DNA of 18,433 nucleotides from positions 1-18,433 of the forward strand of contig PKWQ01000082.1 of assembly GCA_003133265.1 (NCBI GenBank). Direction: 5' to 3'. Positions 7,863-12,477 of the stretch are shown one piece after another. A program made the translations under genes and the position numbers. The DNA is from Acetobacteraceae bacterium (GTDB lineage: Bacteria; Pseudomonadota; Alphaproteobacteria; Acetobacterales; Acetobacteraceae). Position 1 is the first letter of the stretch. Each line of letters starts with the position of its first letter. The notes beneath the pieces were generated by a model. That model was not told the DNA's origin. It did no database searches and was given only the letters and a program-made list of their open reading frames with translations.

Positions 7863-8016
7863 GCGACCCCTCCCGGGTTCTGCGCCATGATCCTAGCGTC
7901 TCTACCCCGGCTTTTGGCAAGCATGCCGTGCGCTGGGCCGGGATGCGCGCCAACACGGTTCGCGGCCGACAGCGGTTTCGGTTGCCATCCCGTGGCCCTG
8001 TCCGCATAACCGGCCG

Positions 8017-8640
8017 ATGTCCGCCGCAGCCTTGCGCCATTTGTCCCGCGACCCGGCCTTCGCCGCGCTGATCGCGCGCGTCGGTCCCTGCCGGATGGAA
8101 CAGGACCGGACCAGCCCATACGAAGCGCTGGTGCGCGCCATCTCACATCAGCAGCTGCACGGCAACGCGGCGCGGGCGATCATGGGCCGCTTCGTCGGGC
8201 TGTATCCGGACACCGATTTTCCGGCACCCGAGCAGGTTCTGGCGACCGAGGACGCGCTGCTGCGCGGCTGCGGCTTCTCGGCCTCCAAGATCGCGGCGAT
8301 CCGCGACATCTGCGCCCGCACGCTGGACGGCACGGTGCCCAGCCGGCGCAGCGCCGCGCGGCTGTCGGACGCGGTGCTGATCGAGCGGCTGACCACCATC
8401 CGCGGCGTCGGGCGCTGGACGGTGGAGATGCTGCTGATGTTCACGCTGGACCGGCCCGATATCCTGCCGGTGGACGATTTCGGCGTGCGGGACGGCTACC
8501 GCATCCTGTATGGCCTCGACGCCCAGCCGAAGCCGCGCGCGCTGGCGGAAATCGGCCTGGCATGGGCGCCCTGGCGCAGCATCGCCGCCTGGTATCTCTG
8601 GCGCGCCGCCGATGCGGGCAAAAAGCCCAAACCGATATGA
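8017..8640 (+). CDS. DNA-3-methyladenine glycosylase II (AlkA-type, HhH-GPD)
   Basis: 207 residues with the helix-hairpin-helix/GPD glycosylase fold. Visible are YEALVRAISHQQL near residue 35, the hairpin LTTIRGVGRWTVEML (125-139), and VDDFGVR (152-158), which carries the catalytic Asp (D153 or D154). A tail of APWRSIAAWYLWR is typical of AlkA relatives. The enzyme excises alkylated bases such as 3-methyladenine as the first step of base excision repair. It lacks the N-terminal AlkA domain and the Ada-type regulatory domain, so it is the short stand-alone form. No obvious ribosome site precedes the ATG at 8017. Confidence 0.92.
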   Translation: MSAAALRHLSRDPAFAALIARVGPCRMEQDRTSPYEALVRAISHQQLHGNAARAIMGRFVGLYPDTDFPAPEQVLATEDALLRGCGFSASKIAAIRDICARTLDGTVPSRRSAARLSDAVLIERLTTIRGVGRWTVEMLLMFTLDRPDILPVDDFGVRDGYRILYGLDAQPKPRALAEIGLAWAPWRSIAAWYLWRAADAGKKPKPI

Positions 8641-8762
8641 AACGCGCGCCGCATTAGGCCCGGGGTAATAACTCGGCCGCAGTGTGCCGGAGACGCCAGG
8701 CCGCCTCCGCCTCGGCAAACCGGCCGCAAAACGCGGCAATGCCCCCTTTGAGGAGAATGCTG

Positions 8763-8924
8763 ATGAGTTCGATCGGTCCGGTTTCCGGCGCCAGTACCTA
8801 TGCCGTGAACACGCCCCCACCCGCCCCGCAGGCTCCACCGAAACAGGTGGGCCGCGATTCCGATGGCGACAACGACGCCGGCGGCACGTCGGGCGGCGGG
8901 CGGGCGCTGAACAAGCTCGCCTGA
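8763..8924 (+). CDS. Small proline- and Asp/Gly-rich protein
   Basis: 53 residues from the ATG at 8763; GAGGAG ends 8 nt upstream. A second ATG at 8757 abuts the ribosome site and is less likely. The sequence has three blocks: a Ser-rich start, a proline run (TPPPAPQAPPK), and an acidic repeat-like stretch (DSDGDNDAGG) before a basic end. It is low in complexity with no signal peptide or membrane helix. Similar short proteins with a DxDGDxD segment are, from memory, common in alphaproteobacteria and have no assigned function. A good terminator follows 12 nt after the stop. Confidence 0.65.
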   Translation: MSSIGPVSGASTYAVNTPPPAPQAPPKQVGRDSDGDNDAGGTSGGGRALNKLA

Positions 8925-8936
8925 ATATTCCATGAT

Positions 8937-8961
8937 GGCCCTTCCCGATCCGGGAAGGGCC
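8937..8961 (+). terminator. Hairpin terminator after small protein gene
   Basis: Perfect 11-bp GC-rich stem (8937-8947 with 8951-8961), loop ATC, followed by GTTT. It sits directly downstream of the 53-residue gene. Confidence 0.8.
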
Positions 8962-9019
8962 GTTTGGCACCTGGCTTGGGGCTACCGGATCATCGCGAGC
9001 CCGCTCCAGCGTGCGACAC

Positions 9020-9056
9020 AAAAACCCCGTACGCCCTTATGGCTGCGGGGATTTTT
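9020..9056 (-). terminator. A-tract/stem/T-tract terminator, probably bidirectional
   Basis: AAAAACCCCG at the left pairs with CGGGGATTTTT at the right apart from one extra A, with a possible inner GCC/GGC pairing. A-run and T-run flanks make it usable in both directions. It lies 28 bp beyond the end of the minus-strand 81-residue gene. Confidence 0.75.
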
Positions 9057-9083
9057 AACGCCGTCGGCTCCCGGGGCGCGCTG

Positions 9084-9329
9084 TTAGTCAGCAAGCGAGG
9101 TAAGACCCGAACTGGCAAAGGTCACGGATACCAGCCCGCTCAGAGGAACGAAGGTAATCCATTCCTTGTCCTTGATGGCAACACCATCCTCGAAGACAGC
9201 ATGGATCTGACCAACGCACCTTGCCCCGGTTTTAAGGGCTACTTCAACCTGGAGGGGGAATCGCGATTTCCCATCCTTGGGCTGGACCATTTCATTAAGA
9301 CGATGGAGCAAGCTACCTTCTTTGGGCAT
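9084..9329 (-). CDS. Small hypothetical protein, possible SH3/Sm-like barrel
   Basis: 81 residues on the minus strand; AAAGG lies 9-13 nt before the ATG. The middle alternates hydrophobic and polar residues like a small beta barrel: LQVEVALKTGARCVGQI, then AVFEDGVAIKD, then WITFVPLSGLVSVTF. The pattern of a strand, a G-x-V-x-G-x-I strand, a DGV turn and a final strand recalls Hfq/LSm-type folds, but this is shape only and no family was recognised. A terminator just past the stop supports it as a transcribed gene. A 134-residue frame on the opposite strand (8964-9365) is less protein-like. Confidence 0.6.
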   Translation of the reverse strand: MPKEGSLLHRLNEMVQPKDGKSRFPLQVEVALKTGARCVGQIHAVFEDGVAIKDKEWITFVPLSGLVSVTFASSGLTSLAD

Positions 9330-9529
9330 GCTGTGCGGCCTTTCGCGTGTGTAAGGACCAGGTAGCCCTCATCTTTCCACAACTTCCTGCATACGACTGT
9401 TGCAACGCAACGACGACCGTCGCCATCGCGCTCACCGCATTGCCCGATAGAGGGTGAAGAGGCTGAAATGTGGGCTGGATTTTCCGCCCACAGAATTTAC
9501 CAATAAAATCAATATGATAATCTGGCCAC

Positions 9530-9605
9530 TGGCTCCTGGAGTAGGACTCGAACCTACGACCGAGCGATTAACAGTCGCTTGCTCTACCAACTGAGCTATC
9601 CAGGA
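9530..9605 (-). tRNA. tRNA-Asn(GUU)
   Basis: Complete 76-nt tRNA on the minus strand. The acceptor TCCTGGA pairs with TCCAGGA, the anticodon loop is CTGTTAA (anticodon GUU), the T arm is GTAGG-TTCGAGT-CCTAC, and CCA is encoded at 9530-9532. Confidence 0.97.
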
Positions 9606-9741
9606 TCAGCGGGCGGTCCCTATAGCGAAGGTAGCGGCGGGACGCAAATCCCTGAATCGCGGATGGCCGCATTGCACGGACCGGGCGCGTCGAGGCGCAA
9701 TAACGACGCCCGCCCCCTCTCCCCGTTCGCATCGGATGATG

Positions 9742-9747
9742 TATGAT
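9742..9747 (+). promoter_or_regulatory. Possible -10 box of the disrupted tRNA-Leu
   Basis: TATGAT lies 11 nt before the first tRNA base at 9759, a normal spacing for a tRNA promoter. No convincing -35 hexamer is seen at 16-18 bp. If active, it would now transcribe across the junction toward the integrase. Confidence 0.4.
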
Positions 9748-9758
9748 CGGGCCGGTGC

Positions 9759-9799
9759 GCGAGAGTGGCGGAACGGTAGACGCAGTCGACTCAAAATCG
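9759..9799 (+). pseudogene. 5' half of a disrupted tRNA-Leu(CAA)
   Basis: The sequence reads as a class II tRNA-Leu: acceptor GCGAGAG, TG, D arm GCGGAACGGTAGACGC, then anticodon arm GTCGA with loop CTCAAAA (anticodon CAA). The 3' side of the stem should read TCGAC but reads TCGTC, and nothing downstream forms a variable arm, a T arm or the CTCTCGC acceptor strand. Tyrosine recombinases commonly use the anticodon loop of tRNA genes as attB, so this is probably the left chromosomal junction of an integrated element. The matching 3' half is not in the window. Confidence 0.82.
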
Positions 9800-9892
9800 T
9801 CCAAACATAGCCTGTATCGTGATATTTGTCTTGTAATTTCAGATATTTATGATATAGATGATCCCAATCCGTCCCTTACACATCGCTTACAC
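9789..9892 (+). other. Probable att junction with phased short repeats
   Basis: Tyrosine-recombinase core candidate ACTCAAAATCG (9789-9799), followed by an AT-rich stretch unlike its surroundings. Within it are GATATTT at 9821 and 9842 (21 bp apart), GATATA at 9851, and TTACAC at 9876 and 9887 (11 bp apart). Repeats spaced by about one or two helical turns beside an integrase gene are what arm-type integrase or excisionase sites look like. No partner att copy lies in the window, so this rests on context. Confidence 0.55.
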
Positions 9893-9932
9893 AAAAAAGG
9901 CAAGGTCGGACGGTATAGCACATAGGTTTCCC

Positions 9933-11297
9933 ATGGCGGCGCATCACGAACTCATCGGCGGCAAGCTTCACGTCTACAAGCGTGACAACAGCGGCTTCTG
10001 GCAGTGCTCAACCTTCCTTGGTGGCCGGAATCACCGGATCAGCACGAAGGAGGAGGGCCTCGCCCAGGCGAAGGACATTGCCGAGGATTGGTATCTTGGC
10101 CTCAAGGGCAAATTCCGAGCTGGCGAGCTGAAGCACGGCAAGACGTTCAAGGTCGCGGCGGAGCATTTCCGGCGCGAGTACGAGGCGCTGACTGCCGGCG
10201 AGCGCAACCCGATATATGTGGCCGGACACTGGCTCCGGCTCCGGGTTCATCTGCTGCCATTCTTCGGGGACAAGGTGGTCTCGGAGATCACCCCCGGCTT
10301 GGTGCAGGAGTATCGCGTCCACCGCGCGACCTCTCGCAAGCATCCGAAGACAGGCGAGCCGCTGCGGCCGGCTCGCACCACAATCCATCATGAAATCGTA
10401 ACCCTTCGCCACGTCCTGAAGACAGCGGAGCGGCACGGATGGCTAACCTACGTCCCGGACTTGTCCCCACCTTACAAGAGCTCGGGAAAAATCTCCCACC
10501 GGGCGTGGTTCTCACCCGAGGAATACAAGCAGCTTTACGAGGCAACTCGGCAACGTGCCAATGACCCGCCCAAGCCCCGCTGGCAGTGGGCCTACGATCA
10601 ATTGCATGATTTTGTGCTGTTCATGGTCAATACGGGCCTACGGCCCGATGAAGCACGGCGGCTGGAATTTCGGGATGTGGAGATTGTCAAGGATGCCGGT
10701 ACGAACGAAACGATCCTGGAGATCAGCGTCCGCGGGAAGCGCGGTGTAGGCTACTGCAAGAGCATGCCGGGCGCCGTCCATCCATTCGAGCGGTTGCGGA
10801 AGCGCCGGAGGCCGGCGGAGGGAGGAGGTCGCCGGCACCGTAGTCCCACAAAGAAAGGCGGGGTTGTCGTTACTGACGACAGGTTGCCAGGGCCGACCGA
10901 TCGCCTCTTTCCGGAGACGCATCGGGAACTGTTTAACACGATCCTTGACGAACAAGGTATGCGAAAGGACCGGGAGGGGAATCACCGGACGGCCTACAGC
11001 CTGCGACACACCTACATATGCATGCGTTTGATGGAGGGCGCTGATATCTACCAGGTCGCAAAGAACTGCCGCACCAGCGTGGAGATGATCGAAAAATACT
11101 ACGCGGCGCATATCAAGAACATGATCGATGCGTCCGCGATAAACGTGCGTCGGCAGCGGTCGGACGAGCGCGCCCCTCAGCATGGAGCGAACGAGAAACG
11201 CCCGAAGTCCGAAGGGAAATCCAGCCCCCCGGGCGGACGGGCGTCAAAGCGGTCGGACGGCCGCGCTCCCAGCGTGGAGCGAACGCGAAACGCCTGA
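9933..11297 (+). CDS. Tyrosine recombinase/integrase
   Basis: 454 residues from the ATG at 9933, whose product begins MAAHHELIGGKLHVYKR; the frame extends 25 codons upstream to 9858 into the AT-rich att region. Neither start has a strong ribosome site. The C-terminal catalytic domain shows TGLRPDEARRLEF (first catalytic Arg, near 10641), YSLRHTY (the H/Y-x-x-R motif, near 11000) and EKYYAAHI (nucleophilic Tyr, near 11095). The N-terminal half carries the expected SAM-like binding region (ITPGLVQEYRVHRATS). The last roughly 50 residues form a basic, repetitive tail from a DNA duplication. It sits between the broken tRNA-Leu and the intron-containing tRNA-Leu and most likely integrates the element into tRNA-Leu(CAA). 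Confidence 0.92.
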   Translation: MAAHHELIGGKLHVYKRDNSGFWQCSTFLGGRNHRISTKEEGLAQAKDIAEDWYLGLKGKFRAGELKHGKTFKVAAEHFRREYEALTAGERNPIYVAGHWLRLRVHLLPFFGDKVVSEITPGLVQEYRVHRATSRKHPKTGEPLRPARTTIHHEIVTLRHVLKTAERHGWLTYVPDLSPPYKSSGKISHRAWFSPEEYKQLYEATRQRANDPPKPRWQWAYDQLHDFVLFMVNTGLRPDEARRLEFRDVEIVKDAGTNETILEISVRGKRGVGYCKSMPGAVHPFERLRKRRRPAEGGGRRHRSPTKKGGVVVTDDRLPGPTDRLFPETHRELFNTILDEQGMRKDREGNHRTAYSLRHTYICMRLMEGADIYQVAKNCRTSVEMIEKYYAAHIKNMIDASAINVRRQRSDERAPQHGANEKRPKSEGKSSPPGGRASKRSDGRAPSVERTRNA

Positions 11298-11311
11298 AAT
11301 CCGGACGGAAT
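11155..11311 (+). repeat. Imperfect direct duplication in the integrase 3' end
   Basis: About 64 nt at 11155-11220 recur with mismatches at 11248-11311 (period about 93). Both begin AGCGGTCGGACG, share TGGAGCGAACG and GAAACGCC, and end in a gAAGTCCgaagggaaat/gAAATCCggacggaattt segment. The duplication encodes most of the low-complexity C-terminal tail and includes the stop codon. Confidence 0.75.
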
Positions 11312-11382
11312 TTGCTCCACCAAGTGGCCTATTTACCCCCCCCGCCAATTGGGCCTTGGCAATCTGGGAGACCCCTGCTAGC

Positions 11383-11388
11383 TATAGT
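11383..11388 (+). promoter_or_regulatory. Possible -10 box for tRNA-Leu with intron
   Basis: TATAGT, 6 nt before the first tRNA base. TTGGCA at 11356-11361 could be the -35, but the 21-bp spacing is long, so this is a weak call. Confidence 0.3.
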
Positions 11389-11394
11389 CGCAGT

Positions 11395-11715
11395 GCGGGT
11401 GTGGCGGAATCGGTAGACGCGCCAGACTTAAATATGGGTCGCTGGTCTGGAAACGGGCCAGTAGTCAGCTGTCAAATTCGGTGAACGCTTCCGTCGGTAG
11501 ACGATGCCAACCCCGAGCCAAGCCCGAGCAATCGGGAAGGTGTAGAGACTTAACGGCAGCCACCTAAAGGCGAAGGCCCACGGTGAAGATAAAGTCCAGA
11601 CCACCAAACCGCCGAGGCGCATGAGCCGCCGAGGCGAGCGTGGCGAAAGCCATAGTGGGATGCAAAATCTGGTTTCCTCACGGAAGTGTCGGTTCGAGTC
11701 CGACCACCCGCACCA
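11395..11715 (+). tRNA. tRNA-Leu, predicted CAA anticodon, split by a group I intron
   Basis: Exon 1 is 11395-11428 and exon 2 is 11663-11715, giving an 87-nt class II tRNA. The acceptor GCGGGTG pairs with CACCCGC, the anticodon stem CCAGA pairs with TCTGG, the variable arm is TTCC-TCAC-GGAA, the T arm is GTCGG-TTCGAGT-CCGAC, and CCA is encoded at 11713-11715. Group I introns end in G, which places the 3' splice site after G11662 and exon 2 at CAAAA. A normal 7-nt loop (CTCAAAA) then requires the 5' splice site after U33 (11428), giving anticodon CAA. Using U11429 as the last exon base would give an 8-nt loop, and a UAA anticodon would require the intron to end in C. The halves pair with each other but not with the broken tRNA at 9759. 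Confidence 0.93.
11429..11662 (+). ncRNA. Self-splicing group I intron (IC3-like) in tRNA-Leu
   Basis: A 234-nt intron with the conserved core. P1: exon GACU(U) with GGGUC at 11436-11440, giving a U-G pair at the splice site (U11428 with G11437). P2: 8 bp with a GAAA loop (11442-11461). P3: GCUGUC 11468-11473 with GGCAGC 11555-11560. A stem with a GCAA loop lies at 11523-11536. P7: GACUU 11547-11551 with AAGUC 11592-11596. P8: CACC 11561-11564 with GGUG 11582-11585. A P9-region hairpin UGGC-GAAA-GCCA lies at 11641-11652. The terminal G is 11662. Core strings such as CAAATTCGG, CGAGCCAAG, GTGTAGAGACT and AAGTCCAG match the Azoarcus tRNA-Ile intron as I recall it. There is no homing-endonuclease gene. 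Confidence 0.94.
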
Positions 11716-12027
11716 ATCGACCCGAATGGACGAAGCGTTCGCTCCCCCACGGTAACGCCGCCGTAGTTTCCCGCCATCTCTATCAGCGAGACGTTCAGCG
11801 GCTCGCCCAGCGCGCCCCTTGCGGGCAGCGCCAATCGGGGTTCAGCCCCGATCCCAGGGCCGAACGGCCATCCTTGGAAGCGATACAGGCGGGGGAGGAA
11901 TTCCGAGTTTTGCCGCTTCCAGAACGATGGTGACGCCGCAGGGACACAGGGAGTAGGTTTCCGGATACCGATTTATCCGGAACAGCGCCTGATGCGCAGC
12001 GACAATCAGGATGAATGTCGTATTGCC
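11716..12027. other. Non-coding stretch after tRNA-Leu
   Basis: About 310 bp with no convincing gene. It contains a 7-bp hairpin at 11834-11852 (ATCGGGG/CCCCGAT) without a T run, a second hairpin at 11961-11980, and the start of a direct repeat at 12022. A 78-residue minus-strand frame (11795-12031) has neither a ribosome site nor a recognisable protein pattern. This is plausibly decayed element DNA. Confidence 0.5.
11961..11980. repeat. 7-bp inverted repeat, 6-bp spacer
   Basis: CCGGATA at 11961-11967 and TATCCGG at 11974-11980 are perfect inverted copies around CCGATT. There is no T tract, so it may be a protein-binding site rather than a terminator. Confidence 0.5.
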
Positions 12028-12081
12028 TCATCCAGGAATGCTCCCGAGCGAGCCGGGCATTGCCTCACCAGAATGCTCCCG
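12022..12081. repeat. Imperfect direct repeat pair
   Basis: Copy 1 (12022-12046) and copy 2 (12059-12081) share ATTGCCTCA, CCAG and AATGCTCCCG, differing by two single-base gaps; the copies start 37 bp apart. They overlap the 3' end of the minus-strand 135-residue frame. Confidence 0.55.
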
Positions 12082-12435
12082 TGGCCGGATCCGCTTGTCA
12101 ATCTCGGCGGGAGCGCAAAACCCGCTTTCCTGTTTGACAGGCCACCAGCTTTCCCGTCCCGACCTGGCGCTGCCCGAGCCACGGCGCGCAACGCAGGGGA
12201 TGGGAGGAGCGGAGCCACCCGGAGCCACGCGCAGCGCGTTCTTGCGCGCAAGCATGGCGAGGATGGCGAGCCACTTCTCCCAATGGTCTCCCAACGGCAC
12301 GGGCGATTCTGATGACGCCCACAGCTCCGGCGGACCGGAAGCGTGAAACATAGCCGGCACTTCCGCACGGGTCCGGAGCGCCACGAGCGCGTACTTCTCG
12401 CCGTTTTTCAAAAGCTGTTCCGACTGGTCGCTCAT
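12028..12435 (-). CDS. Small hypothetical protein, C-terminal half possibly decayed
   Basis: 135 residues; AGAGGG lies 9-14 nt before the ATG at 12435, 42 nt after the stop of the SEC-C gene, so the two could form an operon. Residues 1 to about 60 look like real protein (SEQLLKNGEKYALVALRTRA, FHASGPPELWASSESPVPLG, DHWEKWLAILA). From about residue 65 the sequence becomes Arg/Pro/Gly/Ser-rich with no fold-like pattern and runs across intergenic-type direct repeats. The likely history is an intact longer gene whose 3' part was lost by a frameshift or deletion. No family was recognised. Confidence 0.5.
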   Translation of the reverse strand: MSDQSEQLLKNGEKYALVALRTRAEVPAMFHASGPPELWASSESPVPLGDHWEKWLAILAMLARKNALRVAPGGSAPPIPCVARRGSGSARSGRESWWPVKQESGFCAPAEIDKRIRPREHSGEAMPGSLGSIPG

Positions 12436-12477
12436 TGTGTTGCCCTCTGGAGACCGGCGGCGGCCAAGCCGCAGTCC

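Noticed and set aside
8964..9365. Plus-strand 133-residue frame opposite the small barrel-like gene
   Set aside because: It crosses the terminator hairpin at 9020-9056 and lacks a ribosome site; the minus-strand frame ends cleanly before that terminator.
9743..9925. 60-residue plus-strand frame across the broken tRNA-Leu
   Set aside because: It reads through tRNA sequence and the AT-rich att region; no ribosome site or protein pattern.
11428..11622. Possible homing-endonuclease ORF in the group I intron
   Set aside because: The only frame is 64 residues, antisense, with no LAGLIDADG, GIY-YIG or HNH motif; the 234-nt intron is too compact to carry one.
11395..11715. Reading the intron-bearing gene as tRNA-Leu(UAA), as in cyanobacteria
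   Set aside because: This requires the intron to end in C11663 instead of G or leaves an 8-nt anticodon loop. Terminal G11662 and a 7-nt loop favour CAA, although experiment should decide.
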